A stretch of DNA of 64,000 bases from contig NZ_FODV01000003.1 in assembly GCF_900110465.1 (NCBI RefSeq), forward strand, positions 124,001-188,000. Direction: 5' to 3'. The position numbers and the translations under genes are program-made. Below, piece after piece: positions 16,760-26,556 of the stretch. Every line of letters begins with the position of its first letter. Position 1 is the first letter of the stretch. The DNA comes from Halogranum amylolyticum. GTDB taxonomy: Archaea; Halobacteriota; Halobacteria; Halobacteriales; Haloferacaceae. Under the pieces are notes generated by a model. It worked only from the letters and a program-made list of their open reading frames with translations, did not search any database and was not told where the DNA came from.

Positions 16760-18172
16760 TTAAGCCTCCGCCTCGACCGTCTCTTTCTCCTCGTGGTAGT
16801 ACTTCTCGATGAGCTCCTCGTCGACGCGGTTGAGCTCCGACTTCGGGAACATCGAGAGTAGCTCCCAGCCGATGTCGAGCGTCTCGTCGATGGTCCGGTC
16901 CGTGTCGAACCCCTGGTCGACGAACTCTTCCTCGAAGCGCTCGGCGAAGTCGAGGTAGATGTTGTCACGCTCGCTGAGTGCTTCGCGACCGACGATGTTC
17001 ACCAGGTCGCGGAGGTCCTCACCCTCTGCGTACGCGGCGTACATCTGGTCGGAGACGTCGGCGTGGTCCTCGCGGGTGAGCCCCTCGCCGATCCCGTCGT
17101 CCATCAGCCGCGAAAGGCTAGGTAGCGGGTTGATCGGGGGTTCGATCCCCTGGCTGTTGAGTGCGCGGTCGATGTAGATCTGCCCCTCGGTGATGTACCC
17201 CGTCAGGTCGGGGATCGGGTGGGTGTCGTCGTCACCGGGCATGGTGAGGATGGGGATCTGCGTGACAGAGCCCTCGCGGCCCTCGATCCGACCGGCGCGC
17301 TCGTAGAGCTGCGCCAGGTCGGTGTACATGTATCCGGGGTAGCCACGACGACCCGGAACCTCCTCACGTGCGGCACCGATCTCGCGGAGCGCCTCACAGT
17401 AGTTGGTCATGTCCGTCAGGATGACGAGCACGTGGTAGTCCTTCTCGAAGGCGAGGTACTCGGCCGTGGTGAGCGCGAGACGCGGCGTGACCGTCCGCTC
17501 GACTGCGGGGTCGTCCGCGAGGTTCATGAAGACGACAGAGCGCTCGAGTGCACCGGTGCGCTCGAAGTCCTCCATGAACTCGTTCGCCTCTTCGGCCGTG
17601 ATACCCATCGCACCGAAGATGACGGCGAACTCGCTGTCTTCGTCGTCGTCACCCTTCTCGTCCTCCGGCACCGTCGCCTGACGAGCGATTTGGAGTGCCA
17701 GGTCGTTGTGGGGAAGCCCCGACGCCGAGAAGATCGGCAGTTTCTGCCCGCGAACGAGCGTGTTCATCCCGTCGATGGCCGAGACGCCCGTCTGGATGAA
17801 CTCCTCGGGGTACTCTCGGGAGTAGGGGTTGATCGCGGCACCGACGATGTCGTGGCGCTCGTCGGGGACGATCTCCGGGCCGCCGTCGATCGGCTGGCCG
17901 GAGCCGTCGAGGACCCGCCCGAGGAGGTCCTCGGTGACGGGCATCTTCAGCGTCTCGCCAAGGAACCTGACGGACGCGTTTCGGTCGATACCGGTGGTGC
18001 CCTCGAACACCTGGATGGCGACGACGCCCTCCGAGGATTCGAGCACCTGGCCACGCTTGGTCTCGCCGTTCGGCGTCTCGATTTCGACGATCTCGTCGTA
18101 ACCGATCGCCTCGTCGACTTCGGCGAACACCAGCGGACCGCTGATCTCGGTGATGGTCTGATACTCTTTCAT
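16760..18172 (-). CDS. atpB: A-type ATP synthase subunit B
   Basis: Non-catalytic nucleotide-site subunit of the A3B3 head, 470 aa. It shows the beta-barrel N-terminus, the [18 protein letters not shown] region in place of a functional P-loop, and [22 protein letters not shown], which contributes residues to the catalytic interface. Its start overlaps the atpA stop by one base. Length is normal for the family. Confidence 0.97.
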   Translation of the reverse strand: MKEYQTITEISGPLVFAEVDEAIGYDEIVEIETPNGETKRGQVLESSEGVVAIQVFEGTTGIDRNASVRFLGETLKMPVTEDLLGRVLDGSGQPIDGGPEIVPDERHDIVGAAINPYSREYPEEFIQTGVSAIDGMNTLVRGQKLPIFSASGLPHNDLALQIARQATVPEDEKGDDDEDSEFAVIFGAMGITAEEANEFMEDFERTGALERSVVFMNLADDPAVERTVTPRLALTTAEYLAFEKDYHVLVILTDMTNYCEALREIGAAREEVPGRRGYPGYMYTDLAQLYERAGRIEGREGSVTQIPILTMPGDDDTHPIPDLTGYITEGQIYIDRALNSQGIEPPINPLPSLSRLMDDGIGEGLTREDHADVSDQMYAAYAEGEDLRDLVNIVGREALSERDNIYLDFAERFEEEFVDQGFDTDRTIDETLDIGWELLSMFPKSELNRVDEELIEKYYHEEKETVEAEA

Positions 18173-19935
18173 TAGTAGAGCTCCCGAAGCTGCTCGGTCA
18201 TCTCGCCTTTGAGTTCCTCAACGTACTCGGCGTAGTCCTCCTGGACGCCGATCCGGTTCAGCCGCGGCGCGGCCTCGATGGCGATGATCTCCTCGACGGG
18301 GACGCCCGCGTCGAGTGCCTTCTTGGCCTCGTCGTTGAACGTGTGGATGGCCGTCAGGATGAGGTACGTCTTCTCCGGCGGACAGAAGGTGTCCGTCGGG
18401 TGGAACGCGTTCTGCTGGAGATACGCCTCACGGAGGTAGCGGGCCACCTCGAGGGTGAGCTGCTGGTCTTCCGGCAGGGCGTCCTTCCCGACGAGCTGGA
18501 CGATCTCCTGCAGTTCGTCCTCCTCGTCGAGGATGTCGACCGCCCACTGGCGCTCCTCGGGCCAGTCGTCGCGGACGTTCTCGATGAACCACGGGTCGAG
18601 TTGGTTCCGGTAGAGCGAGTACGACTCGTTCCAGTTGATAGCCGGGAAGTGACGACGCTCTGCGAGGTCGGCGTCGAGCGCCCAGAACGTCTTGACGATA
18701 CGCAGCGTGTTCTGGGTAACCGGCTCCGAGAAGTCGCCGCCCGGCGGTGATACCGCGCCGATCGCGGAGACCGACCCCTCGGTCCCGTTGATGTTCTCGA
18801 AGTAGCCGGCACGCTCGTAGAACTCGGAGAGACGCGCCGAGAGGTAGGCGGGGTAGCCCTCCTCGCCGGGCATCTCTTCGAGACGCGAGGAGATCTCGCG
18901 CATGGCCTCTGCCCACCGCGAGGTGGAGTCGGCCATCAGTGCGACGTCGTAACCCATGTCGCGGTAGTACTCCGCGATGGTGATCCCCGTGTAGATACAG
19001 GACTCACGGGCGGCGACGGGCATGTTCGACGTGTTGGCGATGAGCGACGTCCGGGCCATAAGCGGGTTGCCGGTCGTCGGGTCTTCGAGTTCCGGGAAGT
19101 CCTCGATGACCTCGGTCATCTCGTTGCCACGCTCACCACAGCCGACGTAGACAATGATGTCGGCGTCGGCGTACTTCGCGAGCTGGTGCTGCGTGACGGT
19201 CTTGCCCGACCCGAACGGGCCGGGGATGGCGGCCGTCCCACCCTTCGCGATGGGGAACAGCCCGTCGAGGATGCGCTGCCCGGAGACGAGCGGTTCGCGG
19301 GGCGTCATCTTCGTCTCCGACGGACGCGCCTCGCGCACCGGCCACTCCTGGTGCATCGTGATCTCTTCGCCGTTGTCGAGTTCCGCGATGACCTCCTGGA
19401 CGGTGAACTCGCCCGCCTCGATGGAGGTGATCTCGCCGCCCTCGAACGTCGGCGGGACGAGCACCTTGTGCTCGATGGTGACCGTCTCCGGGACCGTCCC
19501 GAGGACGTCACCGGGGGCGACCTCGTCACCCTCCTCGGCGGTGGGGACGAACTCCCACTGCTTGTCCATCTCGATGCCGGGTGCGTCGACACCACGGTCG
19601 AGATACGGACTGTTCATCTTCTCTTCCAGCACGTCCAGCGGTCGCTGGACACCGTCGTAGATGCTGTCCAGCAGCCCAGGACCGAGGTCGACCGTCAGCG
19701 GTTCGCCCGTGTTCTCGACGGGTTCGCTGGGGCCGACGCCGGAAGTCTCCTCGTACACCTGAATGGTCGTGAGGTCGCCCTCGATCTCGATGACCTCGCC
19801 CATCAGCCCTTCGTCACCGACGTACACGACGTCGTTCATCCGGGCGTCAAGGTCGCGGGCGGTCACGACCGGACCACTCACACTCTGAATGACACCGTCC
19901 TCACGAACGGTCTCTTGCTGTGTTGTCTGACTCAT
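18172..19935 (-). CDS. atpA: A-type ATP synthase catalytic subunit A
   Basis: Catalytic subunit, 587 aa, making ATP from ADP and phosphate in the A1 head. The Walker A motif [16 protein letters not shown] is near residue 240, preceded by the A-subunit-specific bulge domain (about 110-200), and followed by [24 protein letters not shown]. No intein interrupts it, unlike some archaeal and yeast homologues. It overlaps atpB by one base and begins two bases after the atpF stop, so translation is tightly coupled. Confidence 0.97.
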   Translation of the reverse strand: MSQTTQQETVREDGVIQSVSGPVVTARDLDARMNDVVYVGDEGLMGEVIEIEGDLTTIQVYEETSGVGPSEPVENTGEPLTVDLGPGLLDSIYDGVQRPLDVLEEKMNSPYLDRGVDAPGIEMDKQWEFVPTAEEGDEVAPGDVLGTVPETVTIEHKVLVPPTFEGGEITSIEAGEFTVQEVIAELDNGEEITMHQEWPVREARPSETKMTPREPLVSGQRILDGLFPIAKGGTAAIPGPFGSGKTVTQHQLAKYADADIIVYVGCGERGNEMTEVIEDFPELEDPTTGNPLMARTSLIANTSNMPVAARESCIYTGITIAEYYRDMGYDVALMADSTSRWAEAMREISSRLEEMPGEEGYPAYLSARLSEFYERAGYFENINGTEGSVSAIGAVSPPGGDFSEPVTQNTLRIVKTFWALDADLAERRHFPAINWNESYSLYRNQLDPWFIENVRDDWPEERQWAVDILDEEDELQEIVQLVGKDALPEDQQLTLEVARYLREAYLQQNAFHPTDTFCPPEKTYLILTAIHTFNDEAKKALDAGVPVEEIIAIEAAPRLNRIGVQEDYAEYVEELKGEMTEQLRELY

Positions 19936-19937
19936 AG

Positions 19938-20258
19938 TTATTCGTCCATTAGGTCGATACCGATTGCTCGCTTGATCTGTTCGCGCAGGCCACTGCTGCC
20001 CGCGTCACCGCCGAGGGTGACGAGCGTCGGCTCGATACTCGTCTCGACCGACTTCCGGACCGTCCGGGAGAGATGGTCGAGATCCGACGACTGCATCACG
20101 ACGATGCCGACGTCCTCGTTCTCGAGGGTTCGCTCGACGGCCTCGTCGAGCTGCTCGTCTTTCTCCTCCTCGGGGACGTTCTCGAACTTCCGAACGCCCG
20201 CGAGGCGGAACCCGGTGGTGAAGTCGGGGCTGCCGATGACGGCAATCTCCTGACTCAT
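19938..20258 (-). CDS. atpF: A-type ATP synthase subunit F
   Basis: Central-stalk subunit of 106 aa with a Rossmann-like fold: [18 protein letters not shown] at the N-terminus and [15 protein letters not shown] in the middle. It binds subunit D and regulates catalysis. Its start overlaps the atpC stop by four bases. Confidence 0.95.
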   Translation of the reverse strand: MSQEIAVIGSPDFTTGFRLAGVRKFENVPEEEKDEQLDEAVERTLENEDVGIVVMQSSDLDHLSRTVRKSVETSIEPTLVTLGGDAGSSGLREQIKRAIGIDLMDE

Positions 20259-21301
20259 AGTATCACCAGCTCCTGTTCGATCTCGTTCTCGTCGAGTCCG
20301 GCCTCGCGGCCACGGGCGATCGCCCGAATGTTCTCTACCTCACGTTCCTTGGCGAGGATATAAGAGATGATCGGGCCGATCGAGAGCGGGAAGATGGAGC
20401 CGAGCGTGTCGGAGTACTCCAACAGCGCCGCTTCGAGGGCACGCTCGAAGCCGATGAGGCTCTCTGCCTCCTCGAGTTCGTTGAGCGCGACGGACAGCTC
20501 GTCGCCGTACGTACTCTCGCGGATGCGCGTCACCAGCTCGTCGGGGTTGGTCGCGAGCTGCGACAGTTCGGTCGCGCTGAACAGTTTGCCGCCCTCGATG
20601 TAGTACTCCGAGGGGTCGATGTCGGCACCGCTGCGGGCGAGTCGGAGCGCGTTCCGTGCGTTCCGGAAGTCGATCTCGGCTTCGAGGAACTCGCGGTACT
20701 GCTGTGTCGCCTCGTCGACGACGAGTCCTTCGAGCAATCGCTCGTAGAACGCGCGGTCGACGGCGTTCTCGAGGGGGACGAGCACGTCCGTGTTCTCGTA
20801 GTCCTCGTACGCCTCCTCCAGCAGCTCGCCGAAGATCGTCCCCTTCAGCATGGTTACGAGCTCCTCGATGGTGCTCGCGTCGAGCAGGCGATCGAGGAAG
20901 CGATCGTCGAACTCGCCGGCGCGGATCAGGTCTGCGTCGATCGACTCGCGGTCGATGTCGGCGTAGATGCCGCGGATGATCGTCTTGACGTTCCACGCGT
21001 CGAACTTCCGGAGGTAGCGAGCGATGAGGTCGTACAGCCGACCCTCGGCCCAGTCGAGGATGTCGTTGAACTGTTTGGCGAGGTTGCGGTTCAGCGCGTA
21101 CTCGATGAGGTCGACGCCGGAGTATCTGCTCCCGAGTGCGTTGATCTCCTCCTCGTACTCCGACTCCTCCATGAAGCGGGCGATCTCGGCCGGACCCATG
21201 CGGGTCAGCTTGCGGTACTCCTCGTCGCTGAACAGGGCGCCGCGTCGTGCACGGACACGGGCGTTGACGTACTCCGGATTCGCACTTCCGGCAGTACTCA
21301 T
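20255..21301 (-). CDS. atpC: A-type ATP synthase subunit C (d-type)
   Basis: Subunit of 348 aa that links the central stalk to the rotor ring. All-helical, with three repeated helical bundles; N-terminal NPEYVNARVRARRGALFSDE and central FDAWNVKTIIRGIYADI are recognisable V-ATPase subunit d (Vma6)-type blocks. It overlaps atpE by four bases and atpF by four bases. Confidence 0.95.
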   Translation of the reverse strand: MSTAGSANPEYVNARVRARRGALFSDEEYRKLTRMGPAEIARFMEESEYEEEINALGSRYSGVDLIEYALNRNLAKQFNDILDWAEGRLYDLIARYLRKFDAWNVKTIIRGIYADIDRESIDADLIRAGEFDDRFLDRLLDASTIEELVTMLKGTIFGELLEEAYEDYENTDVLVPLENAVDRAFYERLLEGLVVDEATQQYREFLEAEIDFRNARNALRLARSGADIDPSEYYIEGGKLFSATELSQLATNPDELVTRIRESTYGDELSVALNELEEAESLIGFERALEAALLEYSDTLGSIFPLSIGPIISYILAKEREVENIRAIARGREAGLDENEIEQELVIL

Positions 21302-21879
21302 TGGTCGAACAGTCGGGTGCTCAGTTCCTTCAGGTTCTCCTCCCAGACGTCTGCGAGGACGGAGTCGAAGGTGTTGTTCACACGGACGCGCGACGACGTA
21401 CTCTCGACGACGACGCCGCCGAGACAGTCGTACTCGCCGGCGAAGCTGTAGCCGTCGTAGTCGGCGAGGATCTTCGTGAGGAGCGCCTCGTCGGCGGCGC
21501 GACCGTACACCTGTACCGTCGCGCCCTCGTCAAACTCCTCGCTGGCGGCGTCGAGCAGACTCCGGGTGAGCGCTTCGCGCTTCTGACCGCCCAACGCAGC
21601 GAGTTCCGCCTCGACCTGGTCGCGCACCTGTTGGAGTACGTCGCGACGTGCCTCCAGGCGCTGCTGTTTGGCCTCAAGCTTCGCCGAGGAGAGCGTCTGT
21701 TCGCGCTCCTGGGCGATCTGCTTCTCGACGGCCGCCTCGCGCTCTTCGACGATGCGCTCGGCGTCCGCTTCGGCGTCCGCGATGATCTCCTCGGCGCGGG
21801 CCTCACCCTCGCTGCGGATCTCTTCCGCACGCGCGCGGGCTTCGTCTCGAATGTCCTCAACGACAGTATCCAAACTCAT
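21298..21879 (-). CDS. atpE: A-type ATP synthase subunit E
   Basis: Peripheral-stalk subunit of 193 aa. Residues 1-90 form a long charged coiled coil (EEIRSEGEARAEEIIADAEA), and the C-terminal globular part binds the top of the head. It pairs with subunit H. Begins about 20 bases after the atpK stop. Confidence 0.94.
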   Translation of the reverse strand: MSLDTVVEDIRDEARARAEEIRSEGEARAEEIIADAEADAERIVEEREAAVEKQIAQEREQTLSSAKLEAKQQRLEARRDVLQQVRDQVEAELAALGGQKREALTRSLLDAASEEFDEGATVQVYGRAADEALLTKILADYDGYSFAGEYDCLGGVVVESTSSRVRVNNTFDSVLADVWEENLKELSTRLFDQ

Positions 21880-21900
21880 TGTGAAAGGGGGAGAAGACGT

Positions 21901-22152
21901 TTAACCGACCAGGAACACGACGACGAGCGCGAGAATGACGAGCGTCTCCGGGAGGACTGTCAGAATCAGTCCACGCACGAAGAGGTCCTCGTTCTCGGCG
22001 ACGGCGCCGACGGCTGCGGCACCGATCCCACGCTCTGCGTACCCTGCACCGAGGGCGGCGGCACCGACGGCGAGCGCCGCGGCGGCGGGTGCGCCGATAG
22101 CCGGTCCACTTGCTGCACTTTCCTGCATGACGATGTTGGCGAGTTCGTACAT
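21901..22152 (-). CDS. atpK: A-type ATP synthase proteolipid subunit K (c)
   Basis: Single-hairpin proteolipid of 83 aa that forms the rotor ring. Two hydrophobic helices are separated by a short polar loop (YAERGIGAAAVGAVAENEDL). The ion-binding Glu is in helix 2 (LTVLPETLVILALVVVF). One hairpin per chain is typical of bacterial and haloarchaeal c subunits, in contrast to duplicated versions in other archaea. The 200-base gap before it contains terminator- and promoter-like sequence, so it may be expressed above its neighbours, as a multi-copy ring subunit requires. Confidence 0.95.
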   Translation of the reverse strand: MYELANIVMQESAASGPAIGAPAAAALAVGAAALGAGYAERGIGAAAVGAVAENEDLFVRGLILTVLPETLVILALVVVFLVG

Positions 22153-22272
22153 TGTTAGGTCCTCTATAGCCGTATTGGTCGTCTCCGAACGTCCGTATGT
22201 GTCCACAGGGAAGTCATAAAGCTTCCCAAAGCGTTTGACGGGAAGCAGGCCGACAGAGGCGAATATGGCCGC

Positions 22273-22308
22273 AACGAGCGGTGTGTGAACTCGGTGCAAC
22301 CGCTCGTT
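22273..22308. promoter_or_regulatory. Perfect 10-base stem in the atpI-atpK gap
   Basis: AACGAGCGGT (22273-22282) and ACCGCTCGTT (22299-22308) form a perfect 10-base inverted repeat with a 16-base loop between atpI and atpK. On the transcribed (minus) strand it follows a T6 run and precedes atpK by about 120 bases. A shorter repeat GGGAAG/CTTCCC lies at 22208-22227, closer to atpK. RNA processing, stabilisation of the atpK mRNA or a protein site are all possible. Confidence 0.45.
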
Positions 22309-22313
22309 AGAAT

Positions 22314-22319
22314 AAAAAA
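22314..22319 (-). terminator. T-run after atpI, possible partial terminator
   Basis: On the minus strand the sequence 33-39 bases beyond the atpI stop reads GTTTTTTATTC. Haloarchaeal terminators are T-rich runs. Inside an operon it could cause partial termination before atpK. Confidence 0.4.
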
Positions 22320-22352
22320 CACCGAGAGAGACGAGGTGGTGTCGGATGTCGC

Positions 22353-24515
22353 TCAGTCTTCGGTCGTGTACCGTCGGTCGTAGCCGAACGGCGTGTACTC
22401 GCGACCGCCACCGTCGTAGAACTTGCCGAAGAACTCCACGTACTCGAGACGCACCGTCTGCAGGCCGGCGCTCGTCACGCCGAGCACGAGCACGAGGAGG
22501 TGGCCGAGCACCAACACGAGCAGGCCGCCGACGATGCTCGCCGCACCGCCGTGCATGAGCCCACCGAACATGATGGCCTCCTGGCCGTACTCGTTGATGA
22601 CCCACTGCGGGCCGTGATCGAGCATGAAGTGGAACTCGCCGTTGTGGCTGTACGCCCCGAAGAACAGCAGGTTGACGGTGAACGCCATCCCCGCCTTCGC
22701 CAGCAGCACCGCGGCGATTCGGGTGTACGACAGCACGTTGACGAGCACGTTCAGGAACTCGGGGAGCTCCGCCGGTTCACCGACGGCCAGCAGACCGAGA
22801 CCGACGGCGAAGAGCGCCAGTCCCGCCCAGCCGACGATAGCCGGGAACCCGTTGAAGCCCAGCGGGATGACGCCCTCCGCGGAGAACGTCGTGAACAGGA
22901 ACTGCGGAGCGGTCCCCTTCGTGACGTCGCTGAGGATCCACACCCACAGGCCGTTCATCATCAGGAGCCACGAGGCGCTCTCGTACATGGCGTGTTTGAG
23001 GTCGTGCAGTTCGAGGTTCTCGACGAAGTCGAAGATCCACCCGACGTTGAGGTGGAGGATGCCGAGCAGCACGCTCACGGTGAGCCAGCCGAGCGCCCAG
23101 TCTTTCTCTGCGGGCGCGAGCCCCTTCAGCATCGGCGCGTGCGACATCCCCAGTGCACCTTCCCAGAAGTACGTCGAGATGAGGTGTAAGCCGAAGATCT
23201 CGCCGTACAGAATACCGAACAGCGCGGTGAAGATGCCGGCGAAGATGGTGACGCCACCCATGCTCTTGATCCCCTGGCTGTCGAAGTTCGCGTAGAGGAA
23301 GTAGCCGATGGCGGCGTAGACGAGGCCGTAGCCGAGGTCGCCGATCATGAACCCGAAGAACGCCGGGAACGTCAGAAACAGGACGATCGAGGGGTCGAAC
23401 TCGCGGTAGTTGGGTCGACCGACTGCGTTGACGAGCACCTCGAACGGTTTGATGACGCCCGGGTTGTTCTGGACGACCGGCGGGTCGTCCTTCTGCATCA
23501 CGACGTCCGTCCCGCCGTCGGCGGCGACGCCCGAGCCGGTGTCGCCGACCGGTTCGCGGACGGACTCGTGACCCGTGCTCTTGAAGCTCGCGCGTTCGAG
23601 CTCCTCGACCTCTACGTGGCTGCCGACCTCCGAGTCGAGCGCGCTCGCGAACTCGCCGAACTTCGTGGTGGGGATCCACCCTTCGGCGACGAACGCGTTC
23701 TCCGTCGTGGCGAAGGAGAGCGGCGCCTCCGTCTTCTGGACGTCGATGGAGAGCTTCTCCTCGGCGGCCAGCAGGAACCCCGCGGCGTCGAGTTTCAGCT
23801 CCTCGAGATCGTCCTCGACCGCGTCGAGCTCCGAGCGGAACTGCTGTTTGCGGTGTCGGAGTTCGTCGACGTACTCCTCGGGGGAGGTGTCGGCCTCCGG
23901 CACCTCGAGCGTGGCGAACTCGGTCCCGACGAGCGCGTCCGCGAGGGCGTCCTCGTCGGCGCTGTCGGCGGGCCGAGCGAAGACGGCGAGGACGTTCCCC
24001 TCGCCGAAGATCTCGTACTGCTCGATCTCGTCGGCCCGAACCAGTGCCGCGTCGACGGCGTCGTGCTTACCGCGGCCGACCTCGACCTGTAGGCTGTCGT
24101 AGCCGGAGAGGAGATCGAGGTCGATGCCGAGCGTGGCGAACGGCGACATCGCGTCGATGCGCTCGTCGATGTCGCGGATCTCGGTCCGGAGCTCGTCGCG
24201 TCGATCGTCGAGTTCGTTCACGCGGGCGCGAACGTCATTAAGCTCCTCCTCGAGCGCGTCGTCAGTGACGATGCGGGACGGACCCGCGTCGTCGGCGTCG
24301 ACGTCGAGGATGCTCTCGATAGAGCGTACCGTAACGAGCTTGTCGGAGGCCGTCTCTGCACCCTCCATCGGATCGCCCGGCTGAAACTGTTCCCAACTAC
24401 CGTCGTAGTCGGTGACGTCCAGCAGGTGGAGGTCGTGGACCGTCTCGATGACGTCGTCCATGAACTTCTTGGACCCCGTCACCGAGACTTTGCTCATCTG
24501 TTCAGGTCTGAGCAT
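22353..24515 (-). CDS. atpI: A-type ATP synthase subunit I (a)
   Basis: Subunit of 720 aa providing the stator half-channels for ions. The N-terminal half (about 1-340) is soluble and coiled coil; the C-terminal half has about eight membrane helices beginning near the FEVLVNAVGRPNYREFDPS block. Membrane blocks such as FFGFMIGDLGYGLVYAAIGY, EIFGLHL and LSYTRIAAVLLAKAGMAF match V/A-ATPase subunit a, the last containing the conserved Arg of the channel. It overlaps atpH by 14 bases. Confidence 0.96.
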   Translation of the reverse strand: MLRPEQMSKVSVTGSKKFMDDVIETVHDLHLLDVTDYDGSWEQFQPGDPMEGAETASDKLVTVRSIESILDVDADDAGPSRIVTDDALEEELNDVRARVNELDDRRDELRTEIRDIDERIDAMSPFATLGIDLDLLSGYDSLQVEVGRGKHDAVDAALVRADEIEQYEIFGEGNVLAVFARPADSADEDALADALVGTEFATLEVPEADTSPEEYVDELRHRKQQFRSELDAVEDDLEELKLDAAGFLLAAEEKLSIDVQKTEAPLSFATTENAFVAEGWIPTTKFGEFASALDSEVGSHVEVEELERASFKSTGHESVREPVGDTGSGVAADGGTDVVMQKDDPPVVQNNPGVIKPFEVLVNAVGRPNYREFDPSIVLFLTFPAFFGFMIGDLGYGLVYAAIGYFLYANFDSQGIKSMGGVTIFAGIFTALFGILYGEIFGLHLISTYFWEGALGMSHAPMLKGLAPAEKDWALGWLTVSVLLGILHLNVGWIFDFVENLELHDLKHAMYESASWLLMMNGLWVWILSDVTKGTAPQFLFTTFSAEGVIPLGFNGFPAIVGWAGLALFAVGLGLLAVGEPAELPEFLNVLVNVLSYTRIAAVLLAKAGMAFTVNLLFFGAYSHNGEFHFMLDHGPQWVINEYGQEAIMFGGLMHGGAASIVGGLLVLVLGHLLVLVLGVTSAGLQTVRLEYVEFFGKFYDGGGREYTPFGYDRRYTTED

Positions 24516-24834
24516 CCACCGCCTCCTCGAACTGTGTCAAGACGTAGTCGACCGCCGAGTCGACGTTGGACTCGGCCTGTGCGACCAGTTCCTCGCGGGC
24601 TCGGATACCCTCTTCGAGGATCTCCTCGCGGCGGGCTTCGGTCTCCGTCTCCGCCTCCGCGAGGCGTTTCTCCTCTAACTCGTCGGCCTCCTGGCGGGCC
24701 TCCTCGCGAATCTGGTCCGCCTCCTCTCGCGCCTCGGCGATGCGCTCTTCGCGCTCCGCTTGAGCGGATTCGATAATCTCGTCGGCCTCTTCCTCGGCCG
24801 TTTTAATCCGTTCGAGAACCTCTGGTCTCGGCAT
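24502..24834 (-). CDS. atpH: A-type ATP synthase subunit H
   Basis: Peripheral-stalk subunit of 110 aa, nearly all charged coiled coil (AEEEADEIIESAQAEREERI), which pairs with subunit E as a stator strut. First gene of the operon. ATG 24834 is chosen; a GTG two codons earlier is possible. Both lie downstream of the TATA element near 24871. Confidence 0.9.
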   Translation of the reverse strand: MPRPEVLERIKTAEEEADEIIESAQAEREERIAEAREEADQIREEARQEADELEEKRLAEAETETEARREEILEEGIRAREELVAQAESNVDSAVDYVLTQFEEAVDAQT

Positions 24835-24867
24835 ACTCACTAATCACTGGGAAGTAGCGTAAGCGGC

Positions 24868-24874
24868 GTATAAG
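24868..24874 (-). promoter_or_regulatory. Promoter of the ATP synthase operon
   Basis: Minus-strand CTTATAC is the only TATA-like element between atpH and the divergent HTH gene, centred 37 bases before the atpH ATG, which would leave a leader of about 10 bases. Confidence 0.5.
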
Positions 24875-24980
24875 GTGTTTGCGGAACGCTCTCAGCGAAT
24901 CGTCGGCTCGAACCGCCCCACTGCGGGGAGCCGACGACGAGAGTGAGAGTTAACTGGCCGCCCCACGAACCGAACTGCCG

Positions 24981-25784
24981 ATGGACGCAGACGGGTTGGC
25001 CCGGTTCCTCGCCGGCTCTCCGGACCGGCGACGACTGCTCGCCCGACTCCGGACGAGTCCGGATACCCCGAGCGACGTCGCCGACGCACTCGACAGCTCC
25101 CACCGGAGCGTCCAGCGGAACCTCGCGGAGCTCGTCGACCGCGGCCTCGCGGAGAAACGTCACGGCGTCTACGCGCTGACGACGGTCGGCGAACTGGTCG
25201 CCGAGCGTCACGCCGCCTACCTCGACACCCTCGACACCCTCTGCGAGTACGAACAGTTCTTCGGCCACCTCCCGGACGCCGAGCACACTCCCGACCCCGA
25301 CCTACTCTGCGACGCCGACGGAGCGGTGGCGACGGCGACGTACCCGCAGGCGGCCGTCGACTACTATCTCGACGTGCTCGACTCGCGGTCGAGCAGTCGC
25401 ATCCGGATGCTCTCGCCCGTCCTCAGCCGACAGTTCCACCGCGTCCACGCCGACCACGTCCTCCGGGGCGTCGACACCGACCTCGTCCTCGCTGCGGAGA
25501 CCGTCGAGACGGCCCGCTCGCTGAACCCCGTCGAGTTCGCGTTCGTCCTCCGCGTCGACGGCTTCCGGCTCTACCGCTACCCCAACGACGTCGCCCTGGG
25601 ACTCACGCTCGGCGACGACTGGGCGGTCGTCAACGCCTACGACGACGACGGCCAACTCCGAGCCTGCGTCTCGGGCGACGACCCCGAGTTCGTCGCGTGG
25701 GCGGAGACGCTGTACGACCGCTATCGGTCGCCGAGCACGCGGGTCGAACCCTCCTCCGACCTCCCCTTCGGCCGAGGCGGGTAG
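24981..25784 (+). CDS. Winged-helix transcriptional regulator (FilR1-like)
   Basis: Protein of 267 aa. N-terminal winged helix (about 5-80: TPSDVADALDSSHRSVQRNL, LVDRGLAEKRHGVYALT) is followed by a C-terminal sensory domain (about 110-250) with the pattern of the haloarchaeal FilR1/methanogenesis-regulator-type family: SRIRMLSPVLSRQFHRVH and FRLYRYPNDVALGLTLGDD. The ligand is unknown. It is divergent from the ATP synthase operon, sharing about 145 bases of regulatory sequence, so it may regulate that operon; this is only positional. Confidence 0.75.
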   Translation: MDADGLARFLAGSPDRRRLLARLRTSPDTPSDVADALDSSHRSVQRNLAELVDRGLAEKRHGVYALTTVGELVAERHAAYLDTLDTLCEYEQFFGHLPDAEHTPDPDLLCDADGAVATATYPQAAVDYYLDVLDSRSSSRIRMLSPVLSRQFHRVHADHVLRGVDTDLVLAAETVETARSLNPVEFAFVLRVDGFRLYRYPNDVALGLTLGDDWAVVNAYDDDGQLRACVSGDDPEFVAWAETLYDRYRSPSTRVEPSSDLPFGRGG

Positions 25785-25899
25785 CGGCGACGCTGGTGAC
25801 GCGCTGGCGACCGACCATCGCGGTCGACCCACCGTCCCGTCGCCCGCTCGTCGTACGGAATCCGCACCGTTATGCCCCCCGACGCCGAAGCGCGATGAA

Positions 25900-26523
25900 A
25901 TGGGAGTCCTCGAGAACAAAGCACGGGCGCGGCTGTTCTACAAGTACCTCTCGAAGGTGTACGACCAGGTCAACCCGTTCATCTGGAACGAGGAGATGCG
26001 CGACGAGGCCCTCGAACTGCTGGACGTCCAGCGCGACGACCGCGTACTCGACGTCGGTTGTGGCACCGGATTCGGCACCGAGGGGCTCCTGCAGTACTCC
26101 GAGGACGTCCACGGGCTCGACCAGAGCGTCCACCAGATGGAGAAGGCGTGGGAGAAGTTCGGCAAGCACGACCAGGTGCGATTCTACCGCGGCGACGCCG
26201 AACGCCTCCCGTTCAGAGACGACTCGTTCGACGTCATCTGGTCGTCGGGGTCGATCGAGTACTGGCCGAACCCCGTCGACGCGCTCGAAGAGTTCCGGCG
26301 CGTCGTCAAACCGGGCAACCGGGTGCTCGTCGTCGGTCCCGACTACCCCAACTCGAGCGTCTTCCAGAAGGTCGCCGACGCGATCATGCTGTTCTACGAC
26401 GAGGAGGAGGCCCAACGGATGTTCGAGGCGGCCGGCTTCGTCGACATCGAACACCACATCCAACAGCGGAGTCCGGGGAGCCCCCGCGCTATCACGACGG
26501 TCGCGCGAGCGCCCGAAGAGTAG
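25900..26523 (+). CDS. SAM-dependent methyltransferase, MPBQ/MSBQ (VTE3)-like
   Basis: Class I methyltransferase of 207 aa. The N-terminal LFYKYLSKVYDQVNPFIWNE and the core blocks LDQSVHQMEKA, DAERLPF and SGSIEYWPNP closely resemble plant VTE3, the methyltransferase of plastoquinone and tocopherol synthesis, whose relatives are known in archaea. SAM-binding motif I is VLDVGCGTGFG. The likely substrate in a haloarchaeon is a demethylquinone precursor of menaquinone or methylmenaquinone. TTATG near 25871 gives a TATA about 28 bases upstream. No menaquinone cluster is nearby. Confidence 0.82.
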   Translation: MGVLENKARARLFYKYLSKVYDQVNPFIWNEEMRDEALELLDVQRDDRVLDVGCGTGFGTEGLLQYSEDVHGLDQSVHQMEKAWEKFGKHDQVRFYRGDAERLPFRDDSFDVIWSSGSIEYWPNPVDALEEFRRVVKPGNRVLVVGPDYPNSSVFQKVADAIMLFYDEEEAQRMFEAAGFVDIEHHIQQRSPGSPRAITTVARAPEE

Positions 26524-26556
26524 CTCGTCCTCGCCCGCCGCACTCACTTCTCTCCG

